64,000 nucleotides of DNA from Paenibacillus illinoisensis NBRC 15959 (lineage in GTDB: Bacteria > Bacillota > Bacilli > Paenibacillales > Paenibacillaceae): contig NZ_BIME01000007.1 of assembly GCF_004000925.1 (NCBI RefSeq), positions 1 to 64,000 on the forward strand. Direction: 5' to 3'. Shown here piece by piece: positions 28,870 to 37,238 of the stretch (positions are counted from its first letter, which is position 1; every line of letters begins with the position of its first letter). The notes beneath the pieces were generated by a model that had not been told where the DNA came from, made no database searches, and worked only from the letters and a program-made list of their open reading frames with translations. A program made the translations under genes and the position numbers.

Positions 28870-30168
28870 ATGAAACAAGGTTGGATGACCAGACGTCTTG
28901 GTGTGGAGCCGGGGGACCAGTGGAAAAAAGAGATTGTGGCTGGAGCCATCTCTTATTTTGCTGTCGTTTATATCGTGATGGTCAATGCTACAATTCTGGC
29001 AGATGCTGGCATGCCTTTACAGGCAGCGATGGTAGGCACACTGCTGACGTCTATTGCGGGTTGCTTGCTGATGGCATTCGGCGGTAAATCACCTATTGTG
29101 GTTGTACCCGGAATGGGGATTAATGCATTTTTTACGTACACACTCGTACATTCCATGAAGCTGAGCTGGCAGGAAGCACTGGCCGTGGTGGCCGTTACAG
29201 GTATACTTTTTGCAATCGTTGCATTTACATCCCTATATAAATTGATCAGCGAAGCCATACCGAAAAACCTGCAGCATGGGATTACGGTGGGAATTGGCCT
29301 ATTTTTGACCTTTATTGGTTTGCAGAAAAGCGGAATAGTTATTGCTCACCAGACCACGTTCGTAGCAATTGGGCATTTCAATGATCCTAATGTCATTACG
29401 GCCTGCGTAACACTGGTGCTTGCTGTGATTCTATTCATACGTAATATTCAGGGCGGACTTCTCATCAGTATTCTGATCGGGACTGGACTTGCCTATGTGC
29501 TAGGTGCAGTGAATCCGGGTGAACCAGTGTCCGCGATGGAGGCGCTGCGTCAATACGGCGGGTTATTTGGCGAATTGTCCCTGATGAAGCTGGCTGATGT
29601 TGCGTTCTGGATTGCTGTCTTTTTGCTGCTGCTGATTGTTGTATTCGAAAATATCGGATTGATTACGGCTCAGACGCAAATGATTGATCGCCCGCAGCGT
29701 TTCAAAGGCAGCCTGCGCGCTCTGTCGATCAGTACGGTATTGGCAGGTATATTCGGGAGCAGCCCTCCTGTAGCTGCGGCAGAGACTACGGCCGGGATTG
29801 CAGCAGGCGGACGCACGGGCTTGACACCGCTCGTTACAGCCGTGCTGTTCGGGGCGACTTTTTTCTTCATTCCGCTGCTCGGGTATATTCCGGACAGTGC
29901 AATAGCCCCCATTTTGATCATCATTGGCGGTTTGATGGTGCAAGGTGTGAAGGATATGGATTTTGGTGACTTTACAGAGGCATTCCCGGCATTTCTGATT
30001 ATGGTCATGATTCCCTTTACGTATAGCATTGTGGACGGCATGGCGTTTGGCTTCATTGCCTATCCACTAGCGAAGCTAGCCGCAGGTCAGGGGAAACAGG
30101 TGCCTGTGGTCATGTATGGCATTGCCATTCTGTTTCTGGCCAACTTTGTTCTGCATGGCGTATTGTAA
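28870..30168 (+). CDS. NCS2-family purine (guanine/hypoxanthine-type) permease
   Basis: The 432-aa membrane protein has 12-14 helices and AzgA/PbuG-group signatures: SYFAVVYIVMVNATILADAGMP, VVVPGMGINAFFTYTLV, GSSPPVAAAETTAGIAAGGRTGLT. This group imports guanine, hypoxanthine or adenine with protons; which one cannot be told. I saw no purine riboswitch in the 118-base gap upstream. The binding site is GAGAGGGGA. It complements apt and uraA in nucleobase salvage. Confidence 0.85.
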   Translation: MKQGWMTRRLGVEPGDQWKKEIVAGAISYFAVVYIVMVNATILADAGMPLQAAMVGTLLTSIAGCLLMAFGGKSPIVVVPGMGINAFFTYTLVHSMKLSWQEALAVVAVTGILFAIVAFTSLYKLISEAIPKNLQHGITVGIGLFLTFIGLQKSGIVIAHQTTFVAIGHFNDPNVITACVTLVLAVILFIRNIQGGLLISILIGTGLAYVLGAVNPGEPVSAMEALRQYGGLFGELSLMKLADVAFWIAVFLLLLIVVFENIGLITAQTQMIDRPQRFKGSLRALSISTVLAGIFGSSPPVAAAETTAGIAAGGRTGLTPLVTAVLFGATFFFIPLLGYIPDSAIAPILIIIGGLMVQGVKDMDFGDFTEAFPAFLIMVMIPFTYSIVDGMAFGFIAYPLAKLAAGQGKQVPVVMYGIAILFLANFVLHGVL

Positions 30169-30238
30169 TAAGTTGAGACATACGGACAAATCATTCGTGT
30201 AATGTCTAGTGAACAGGTGGAGAATGGAGGAACGGGGA

Positions 30239-30307
30239 ATGGAAGAGAAGGAAGAGACGGACTGGGTTGAACCGAAGCTGGGAAAAAGGGATTCAAAGAT
30301 TTCGTGA
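30239..30307 (+). CDS. 22-codon 5' frame of the ABC exporter (frameshifted N-terminus or leader peptide)
   Basis: An ATG at 30239 with GGAGG eight bases upstream opens a frame beginning MEEKEETDWVEPKLGK that stops at 30305-30307. The stop overlaps the GTG of the long ABC frame (GTGA at 30304). A -1 shift at GGGAAAA (30280-30286) would join it to KGFKDF and the rest of the transporter, giving a normal BmrA-like N-terminus. Confidence 0.55.
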   Translation: MEEKEETDWVEPKLGKRDSKIS

Positions 30308-32031
30308 AGCTGATTGCTTCCACAGAACCTCCCAAACTCATTTTAATCGTCGCATTGATTCTGACCCTCATTCAGACTACGGCTGGGTTAATTGTTCCAC
30401 TGATGACCAAGGGCCTCATTGATGGACTAACGATGTCTACACTCAATAAATCCGTCATTTTTCTCCTGCTTGGCGCTTTTGTCATTCAGGCGATTGCTTC
30501 GGGCATCAGCATCTATATGTTGAATTATGCAGGACAACGCGTGGTTGCAACACTGCGAACGAAGCTGTGGAACAAAGTGTTATCCCTGCCAATGCCCTAT
30601 TTTGATCGTAATCGTACAGGGGATACAATGAGCCGCATCACCAATGATACAAGCCAGATCATGACGCTGATTGCCGATTATCTGGTCTCCTTTGTATCCA
30701 ATATCGTTGCGGTGGTGGGCGGGGTAGCTCTGCTATTTTATCTGGATTGGGTCATGTCGCTCATTATCTTGAGCTTGGTACCGTTAACGCTGCTGATTCT
30801 GCTGCCGGTTGGACGTAAAATGTACAAAATCTCCAAAAAGCAGCAGGATGAGATGGCTGGCCTCACTTCCGTGCTGAGCCAGGTCATTAGTGAGATCCGA
30901 TTGGTAAAAGCGTATGGCACCGAAAAACAGGAGGCGGAAGCGGGACATTCCCGCATTGGCAAAATGTTTGCTTTTGGTTTGCAGGAGGCAAGAATCCTGG
31001 CGCTGATCGGACCGCTCTTTACCTTTGTCATGACCGCTGTTTTAGTTGTTATTCTGGGGGTTGGTGGTATGCGGGTAGCATCTGGAATGTTATCACCCGG
31101 GGAACTGGTGGCCTTTATCCTGCTGCTGTTCCAGGTTATTATGCCGATGGGGCAGTTCACGACACTGTATTCGCGTTTGCAAAAAGTGGTCGGTGCAACT
31201 GAACGCATTCAGGCTATTCTTGCACATGAAGAAGAACCAAAACACAGTGTGAAATTAGCTCCAAAAGGCAACGAGACCATTGCATTCAACAACCTGCATT
31301 TCGCCTATGTCACAGGAGAAGAAGTCCTGCACGGTATCCATTTAACCGTTCCAGCGCGTAAAGTGACGGCGATCGTCGGTCCCAGCGGCAGCGGCAAATC
31401 AACCTTATTCTCACTGCTTGAGCAGTTTTACCTTCCCAGTTCGGGTAACATAACTTACGGAGGACAAGACATAAGGGATTATTCGCTCGCCTCCTGGCGC
31501 AGCAAGATCGGATATGTTTCACAGGAGAGTCCGCTAATGGCAGGTACCATCAAGGACAACATTACCTATGGGCTTGGACGAGAAGCAAGTATGGACGAGA
31601 TTCGGCACGCTGCAGACATGGCATACTCGTCCGCATTTATTGATAACTTGCCCCAGGGTTACGAGACCGAGGTGGGGGAACGCGGAATCAAGCTTTCGGG
31701 CGGTCAGCGTCAGCGCATTGCCATAGCCAGGGCACTGCTGCGCAGTCCGGATATCCTCATGCTTGATGAGGCAACGTCCAGTCTGGACAGTACTTCGGAA
31801 CATGAGGTGCAGCAAGCCCTTTCGAATTTAATGGAGGGACGGACAACCGTTGTAATTGCACATCGTTTGTCTACAGTTGTGGATTCGGATCAGATTGTTG
31901 TACTGGAGCAGGGCCATGTCAACGGGACGGGTACACATGCAGAGCTAATCAGCACGCATCCAGTATATCGTGAGCTGGCTCAGAAACAATTTGTTGCACA
32001 AGATGGGAAGCCAGAGCCCGAGGAGTATTAA
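30304..32031 (+). CDS. BmrA-like ABC exporter (fused permease and ATPase), apparent frame offset at 5' end
   Basis: A half-transporter of 575 aa in this frame: six membrane helices (to about residue 300), then an ATPase domain with Walker A GPSGSGKST, Q-loop YVSQES, signature LSGGQRQR, Walker B ILMLDEATSSLD and switch IAHRLST. It is close to B. subtilis BmrA throughout (PMPYFDRNRTGDTMSRITND, IGYVSQESPLM), so it probably exports drugs or lipids as a homodimer. GTG 30304 has no good binding site and leaves the protein about 15 residues short. The missing part is encoded one frame away from ATG 30239, so the true start is probably there with an indel or -1 shift at 30280-30287. Confidence 0.88.
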   Translation: MKLIASTEPPKLILIVALILTLIQTTAGLIVPLMTKGLIDGLTMSTLNKSVIFLLLGAFVIQAIASGISIYMLNYAGQRVVATLRTKLWNKVLSLPMPYFDRNRTGDTMSRITNDTSQIMTLIADYLVSFVSNIVAVVGGVALLFYLDWVMSLIILSLVPLTLLILLPVGRKMYKISKKQQDEMAGLTSVLSQVISEIRLVKAYGTEKQEAEAGHSRIGKMFAFGLQEARILALIGPLFTFVMTAVLVVILGVGGMRVASGMLSPGELVAFILLLFQVIMPMGQFTTLYSRLQKVVGATERIQAILAHEEEPKHSVKLAPKGNETIAFNNLHFAYVTGEEVLHGIHLTVPARKVTAIVGPSGSGKSTLFSLLEQFYLPSSGNITYGGQDIRDYSLASWRSKIGYVSQESPLMAGTIKDNITYGLGREASMDEIRHAADMAYSSAFIDNLPQGYETEVGERGIKLSGGQRQRIAIARALLRSPDILMLDEATSSLDSTSEHEVQQALSNLMEGRTTVVIAHRLSTVVDSDQIVVLEQGHVNGTGTHAELISTHPVYRELAQKQFVAQDGKPEPEEY

Positions 32032-32043
32032 TTGATAACGATG

Positions 32044-32097
32044 TGAACCGTTGTTCTATCGTCTTATAGGACGGGAACAGCGGTTCATTTGTCTTTT
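32044..32097 (+). terminator. Terminator-like hairpin after the ABC exporter
   Basis: TGAACCGTTGTTC (32044-32056) pairs with GAACAGCGGTTCA (32075-32087), followed by a T-rich but interrupted tract. Confidence 0.6.
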
Positions 32098-32205
32098 CGT
32101 CCTGTTAGCTGTAGCTTTTTGCCATTCAATATGATATAGTGGGTATCCTTTTGTGTCGTCAGATTGGCTATGCAAAAAAACATATTCTTAGGAGGTAACT
32201 GAAAC

Positions 32206-34392
32206 ATGTCAGACAGCTTTCAAAGTGCCTATCAAGAAGAAGAGTACAGGTTAGAGCGAACGATGGAGGAAGTGGATCGTCAGCTGGAACGGCTGAAGAA
32301 TATACCGGTTTATACTGGCCACGATTTCACCGAACAAGTGCTGGAAGCCGGACGCGAAGAGCGCCGCACCGCCTTGTCCAAGAGCGCGCAGCAACCCTAT
32401 TTCGGACGCTTGGATTTCGAAGAACAGGGCAGCGGTGCACGGAAGCCGCTGTATATTGGCAAAGTCGGCGTAGACCGCGAAGAGGTGGGAGAGCATCCGC
32501 TCGTCATCGACTGGCGCGCTCCTGTCGCGAGCCTGTTTTACTCATTTACCGGAGGGGAAGCCTCCGCAACCTACGAAGCACCGGAAGGCCTGATTGAAGG
32601 CCTGGTTTATCTGAAACGAAACGTTGTCATCCGGCAGCGGATATTGGAGCGTGTTGCAGACACATATAACCGGGATAGCGATCAGCCGGCCGTATCGGAT
32701 GAGTTTCTCGTTTATCGGCTGGGAGAGAACAAGGATAACAAGCTTCGTGACATCGTATCTACCATTCAGGCAGAACAGGATCAGATCATTCGTGCGGCGA
32801 GAAACACCGCATTGATTATTCAGGGTGTGGCGGGTTCGGGAAAAACAACCGTTGCCCTGCACCGGCTGGCCTTTTTGCTGTATCAGTACAAAGAGCAGGT
32901 ATCTGCAGAGAAGATGGTTATCTTCGCACCCAACCACATGTTCCTCGATTACATCTCGGATGTACTTCCGGAACTCGGCGTTGGAGATATTCAGCAGCGC
33001 ACGTTCCCGGATTGGGCGATGAATCTGCTGGGATTGGAAATGCCTCTGGCAGATACGTCGGAGACACTGAATACCTGGTTTGAAACGCCGGATGCACGTC
33101 CCGAATTGAATGATGACGTACCTGGGCGTTATAAGGGCTCGATACGCTTCATGAAACTCATTCAGGAATGGCTGTCAGGCATGGAGGAGGAATCGGTACC
33201 CGATCTGGACTTCAGTCCCTGGGACGGTGCGGTACTTAGCAAGGCAGAGATCGAAAGCTGGTTTAGCGAAGAATATAAGCACTACCCACTGGCTAAACGT
33301 AAGGAGCGCGTAATGGCGCGGATCCACCGCTGGATCGAAATGGAACTCAAGAAGCCTTGTCCCGAGAGCGTGCGTAAAGAACGCAAAAAGAAAGCAGCGA
33401 CACGTGAAAAAGCATATGCCAAAAAGTGGCCCCAATATGAACCGCTTACGCTATATAAACAGCTGTTCAAGGCTGCTAAGGGTGGCTCAGTGCCTGCTTC
33501 ACTAAGCAGTCTTATTCCCAAAGGTGTGATGAAGCAGACGACAGCAGATCTGAAGCAGGATGTTATTCGTGAAGAGGATCTGCCTGCGCTCGTGTATATT
33601 CACACACTTATTCATGATATTGAAGGAGCTGAACGATTCGATCATGTCGTGATTGATGAAGCGCAGGATTTCTCGCCATTTCACGTCGCTCTGCTGGATC
33701 TGTTTGTCAAAGGACATTCCTTCACCATCCTGGGTGACTTGTCCCAAGGTATTCATGAGTATCGCGGGGTTCATGCATGGGAAGAGATGAGCACCCTGTT
33801 TCCCGACGAGCAAAATGCATATTTTGCCTTGACCCGGAGCTATCGTTCTACCATGGAAATTATTGATTATGCCAATACGATACTGGAACGTGGGGTCAAA
33901 AGCGGAATTACGGCGATTCCTGTCTTCCGGAGCGGAGATCCGGTTCGAACATTAGTCTATGAGGGTGAAGGAAGAACGAAGAGTCTTGAACGGGCTTTGA
34001 AGCTGTTAACGGTGAAAGACTACCGCACAGTATCCATTCTGACGCGTACCCTGCATGAAGCGGTTGAGCTTCATCGTGAACTTCTGGATGCGGGCTGGGA
34101 CCTGAACCTGATCGATGGCGGCAAGAAACAATATACAGGCGGACATTCCGTTTTACCTGTCTATCTGTCCAAGGGACTAGAGTTTGATGCGGTTATTGTG
34201 GCAGATGCGGATGAGCAGCATTATCTGTCTAATGCGGGCGATGCCAAGCTGCTGTATGTGGGCTGTACAAGGGCATTGCACGAGTTGTGGCTGTTCCATG
34301 ATGGTGACCTACCGTCTTATGCGGCGGCAACACACCATTCTGAAGGCGAATCGGTAACCATTCAGGGTTGGCCGGATAGTGACACCGAATAA
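32206..34392 (+). CDS. helD: RNA polymerase recycling motor HelD (UvrD/Rep-like helicase family)
   Basis: HelD binds RNA polymerase and uses ATP to release it from stalled or post-termination complexes. The 728-aa protein starts with the coiled-coil-prone arm (EEYRLERTMEEVDRQLERLKN) that enters the secondary channel and has the family segment VDREEVGEHPLVIDWRAPVASLFY. It has Walker A VAGSGKTT near residue 210, DEAQDFSPFH as Walker B, and LTRSYRST, with C-terminal motifs KGLEFDAVI and YVGCTRA. AGGAGG precedes the ATG. Confidence 0.9.
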   Translation: MSDSFQSAYQEEEYRLERTMEEVDRQLERLKNIPVYTGHDFTEQVLEAGREERRTALSKSAQQPYFGRLDFEEQGSGARKPLYIGKVGVDREEVGEHPLVIDWRAPVASLFYSFTGGEASATYEAPEGLIEGLVYLKRNVVIRQRILERVADTYNRDSDQPAVSDEFLVYRLGENKDNKLRDIVSTIQAEQDQIIRAARNTALIIQGVAGSGKTTVALHRLAFLLYQYKEQVSAEKMVIFAPNHMFLDYISDVLPELGVGDIQQRTFPDWAMNLLGLEMPLADTSETLNTWFETPDARPELNDDVPGRYKGSIRFMKLIQEWLSGMEEESVPDLDFSPWDGAVLSKAEIESWFSEEYKHYPLAKRKERVMARIHRWIEMELKKPCPESVRKERKKKAATREKAYAKKWPQYEPLTLYKQLFKAAKGGSVPASLSSLIPKGVMKQTTADLKQDVIREEDLPALVYIHTLIHDIEGAERFDHVVIDEAQDFSPFHVALLDLFVKGHSFTILGDLSQGIHEYRGVHAWEEMSTLFPDEQNAYFALTRSYRSTMEIIDYANTILERGVKSGITAIPVFRSGDPVRTLVYEGEGRTKSLERALKLLTVKDYRTVSILTRTLHEAVELHRELLDAGWDLNLIDGGKKQYTGGHSVLPVYLSKGLEFDAVIVADADEQHYLSNAGDAKLLYVGCTRALHELWLFHDGDLPSYAAATHHSEGESVTIQGWPDSDTE

Positions 34393-34424
34393 ACATGGGT
34401 AGAGCAATGTAATATCAAGAATAT

Positions 34425-34471
34425 AAAAGGCATGTCGTTCATGGGAAAATCCCATAAGCGCATGCCTTTTT
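34425..34471. terminator. Bidirectional terminator between helD and the EamA gene
   Basis: AAAAGGCATG...CATGCCTTTT encloses an inner CATGGGA/TCCCAT stem, with T residues at both ends, serving two convergent genes. Confidence 0.85.
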
Positions 34472-34521
34472 CTGCTGGTGTGTGACAATCTCAACTCACT
34501 GGAGGAGAATGCTTGCGGATT

Positions 34522-35430
34522 TCAGATGAGCGTTCTTTCCTTTTCTGTGCAGATTGAACGACGATTAACCAGAAAAATACCTACGCCTATGAGTATGCCG
34601 CCAGCACCAACGAACCACTGGACCTGTTCCTGCAGTAAAATCCAGCTCGACAACACTCCAAAGAACGGGGTCAAAAACAGATAGGAACTGGTTTGGGCGG
34701 GGTCACTATGCTTCAGCAAATAGAACCAGAGTGAGAACTGGATTATGGAGCATACAAGCGTCAACCAGAGCAGCACTGCAACCGAGGTGGGGTTCACCAT
34801 AAAATAAGGCTGTTCAGTCCATGTGCTAAGCAGAAGCAGTACTGCGCCTCCAGCGAGCATCTGGTACGCGGTAAGCACAAAGGTATCGTAACGATCACCC
34901 CAGCGTTTAATAAGTAATGTGGAGACTGCGAAGGAAACCGCACCACCAATTCCAATCCAGGTTCCGGGGCTAAAACTCATATGCGAGCCAAAGGTTAATA
35001 GGACGCCGGCGAGGCCGAGGATTACACCCATCCACTGGCTGAAGCGATACGTTAACCGATACAATAAAGCACTGATGATAATGACCAGCAACGGATTGGT
35101 AAAGGTAAGAATGGCAGATTCACCGGATGTAATCCAGTTCATGCTGTAATATGCGCATCCCATCACTCCAGCAGATTGGAACAGGCCAATTAAAATGATT
35201 CTTAGCCAGGCTTGCCATCCTGCAGGTAGAGGGCGTTTCCGCAGAAACCAGGCCATCAGGCCCCCTGCCAGTACGTAACGCATGCCCATGAGCAGGAACG
35301 GTGGAGCATACAACATGCCGATTTTGCCAACTGGAAAAGAAGTGCCCATAATGAATGTCGTTAACAAGATCCATATTGTATATTTCATTGGTTTCATTGC
35401 TTGGCTGTCAGCTTTATTATCAGGGCTCAT
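34522..35430 (-). CDS. EamA-family (DMT superfamily) transporter
   Basis: A 302-aa protein with ten membrane helices in two EamA repeats: first WILLTTFIMGTSFPVGKIG to LLTFGSHMSF, second WIGIGGAVSFAVSTLLIKRWG to GGILIGVGIFL. Such proteins export or import small metabolites; the substrate is unknown. Its ATG overlaps the stop of the SDR gene (ATGA, 35427-35430), so both are translated from one mRNA, divergent from a LysR regulator likely to control them. Confidence 0.88.
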   Translation of the reverse strand: MSPDNKADSQAMKPMKYTIWILLTTFIMGTSFPVGKIGMLYAPPFLLMGMRYVLAGGLMAWFLRKRPLPAGWQAWLRIILIGLFQSAGVMGCAYYSMNWITSGESAILTFTNPLLVIIISALLYRLTYRFSQWMGVILGLAGVLLTFGSHMSFSPGTWIGIGGAVSFAVSTLLIKRWGDRYDTFVLTAYQMLAGGAVLLLLSTWTEQPYFMVNPTSVAVLLWLTLVCSIIQFSLWFYLLKHSDPAQTSSYLFLTPFFGVLSSWILLQEQVQWFVGAGGILIGVGIFLVNRRSICTEKERTLI

Positions 35431-36170
35431 AACGTCTGACCGCCATCTACGGTAATCAGCTGTCCGGTCATGGATGGCTGTTCAAGCGCAGCACATATCA
35501 TGTGCGCAATATCCTCAGGCGAGGAAATTCTCTGTAATAACAACGAGCCACCGAGACGATTCATTCGTTCCTCGTTTCCGGCCCACCAACGTGTTGCAAC
35601 GGCACCAGGGACGATGGCATTCACCCGAATGAGCGGCGAGAGTGCGTGGGCAAGAGATAAGGTCAGGCCGTGAACTGCCGCTTTGGAGACCGCATAAGGG
35701 AGAGAGGAGCCCGAACCTGTGCTGCCCGCAATACTACCCAGGTTCACAATCGAGCCGCCGCCTGCCTGCTGCATTCCCTCTGTCACTGCACGAGCGCAAT
35801 AAAACATCCCCTTCACGTTCACATCATACAGTTCATTCCAGACATCCTCAGTAACGGATTCCAGATCTTGCAGAGGAATGTGCCGGGTCATCCCGGCATT
35901 GTTAACAAGGGCAGTTATGGGGCCATATGTTTCGGTAACTGTAGCGACCATCTGCCGGACGTCCGTGTCACTAGCAACGTTGGCTTGAACAGCGAATGCC
36001 TGACCACCTTCATCCACGATCTGTTGAACCGTTTCTTCTGCCGCATCCCGCGAGCGGGAGTAATTGACAGCAACCAATGCTCCCTTTTGAGCCAGCAGCA
36101 GACTCACCGCACGTCCAATGCCTGTTCCGCCGCCTGTAATTAAGGCTACTCTGTTGTTCCAGTATGTCAT
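35427..36170 (-). CDS. SDR-family NAD(P)-dependent oxidoreductase (FabG-like)
   Basis: A 247-aa classical short-chain dehydrogenase: cofactor motif TGGGTGIGRA near residue 12, NNAG, catalytic Ser in NLGSIAGS, YAVSK with catalytic Tyr and Lys, and the C-terminal GQLITVDGGQTL. The substrate is unknown; 3-oxoacyl reductases and sugar or polyol dehydrogenases look alike. ATG 36170 has AAGGAG eight bases upstream. It shares an operon with the EamA transporter and lies divergent to a LysR gene. Confidence 0.9.
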   Translation of the reverse strand: MTYWNNRVALITGGGTGIGRAVSLLLAQKGALVAVNYSRSRDAAEETVQQIVDEGGQAFAVQANVASDTDVRQMVATVTETYGPITALVNNAGMTRHIPLQDLESVTEDVWNELYDVNVKGMFYCARAVTEGMQQAGGGSIVNLGSIAGSTGSGSSLPYAVSKAAVHGLTLSLAHALSPLIRVNAIVPGAVATRWWAGNEERMNRLGGSLLLQRISSPEDIAHMICAALEQPSMTGQLITVDGGQTL

Positions 36171-36216
36171 GTTGAACACTCCTTATCATCATCCAGCTGG
36201 TGAACTGGTTTGGAAT

Positions 36217-36231
36217 CTACATGAATTGTAG
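36217..36231. promoter_or_regulatory. Probable LysR-type operator between SDR and LysR genes
   Basis: CTACATGAATTGTAG is an imperfect 5+5 dyad containing the T-N11-A core of LysR sites. It overlaps the -35 (TTGTAG, 36226-36231) of a promoter whose TATAAT is at 36250-36255 with an 18-base spacer, which would fit autorepression of the LysR gene. A nine-base direct repeat GTGAACTGG lies at 36200-36208 and 36264-36272. Confidence 0.55.
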
Positions 36232-36308
36232 TCCTGTTTGCGCATGGAGTATAATGATTGTTAGTGAACTGGCCATCATTTTGAATGATGTCAGAAGTGG
36301 GGGATAAG

Positions 36309-37187
36309 ATGGAGAGCGGAGATCTTCGAATATTTCAATGTGTGGCACAGGAAGGAAACTTGACGAAAGCTGCTTCGAAGCTGGGATATGTGCAATCCAA
36401 CGTCACGGCCCGGATCAGACATCTGGAAGCGGAGGTGGGCACCAAGCTGTTCATTCGTCACAACCGGGGAATGACGTTATCTCCAGCGGGAGAGATGCTA
36501 ATGAGTTATGCAGATAAAATCATTGGTCTGCTGAACGATGCTTCCAAAGCGCTTCAGGCGACAAGTGCGCCATCGGGTCCATTGCGAATAGGCTCTACGC
36601 AGACTGCAGCTGCGGTGCGTTTGCCCGAACTTTTTGCAGAATATTATAGGCAATATCCTGAGGTGTCCTTGTCACTGACTACTGGGAATTCGCAAGCGCT
36701 TATAGACCAAGTTATCGGGTATGAATTGGAAGGTGCATTTATTGGTTGTGCATGCGATCATCCCGAGATCGCGTCTCTGGATGTATTTGATGAAGAACTG
36801 TTTGTGGTTTCATCTGGTGTAATGCCAGAAGATGAGCTTACTCGTAAACCGATCCTTGTTTACAGCATGGGATGTTCCTACCGCCAGACGTTAGAGGAGT
36901 GGTTGCTATCCTGCGGGGTAAATCGCCCTATAATCATGGAATTTGGCACATTGGAAGCCATTATCAGTGGCGTAGCATCGGGGATGGGCATCTCATTGTT
37001 ACCAGAGATTGTTATTCGTCAGCAGATGAATAGTGGCATACTTCGCAAGCATTCGCTTCCCGCGGGCATGAGCCGGATGATGACTCGTTTTATTACACGC
37101 AAGGATGCGTTTGTCAGCAGTGCGCTTGGTGCATTTATGGCTATGCTGCCGCGGGATTATGATATGATAGAGAGTAGAGAATATTGA
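36309..37187 (+). CDS. LysR-family transcriptional regulator
   Basis: The 292-aa regulator has an N-terminal winged helix-turn-helix (DLRIFQCVAQEGNLTKAASKLGYVQSNVTARIRHLEAEVG...) and a periplasmic-binding-like effector domain (GPLRIGSTQTAAAVRLPELFAEY). It resembles the CzcR/CysL-type members. ATG 36309 follows GGGGGA by about six bases. It is divergent from the SDR-EamA pair, the usual arrangement for a LysR activator of the neighbouring operon. The effector is unknown. Confidence 0.9.
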   Translation: MESGDLRIFQCVAQEGNLTKAASKLGYVQSNVTARIRHLEAEVGTKLFIRHNRGMTLSPAGEMLMSYADKIIGLLNDASKALQATSAPSGPLRIGSTQTAAAVRLPELFAEYYRQYPEVSLSLTTGNSQALIDQVIGYELEGAFIGCACDHPEIASLDVFDEELFVVSSGVMPEDELTRKPILVYSMGCSYRQTLEEWLLSCGVNRPIIMEFGTLEAIISGVASGMGISLLPEIVIRQQMNSGILRKHSLPAGMSRMMTRFITRKDAFVSSALGAFMAMLPRDYDMIESREY

Positions 37188-37238
37188 GGTGTTTAGATCC
37201 TATCTAGGATAGGCAATCCGTTAAGGAAGTGATGAGCA

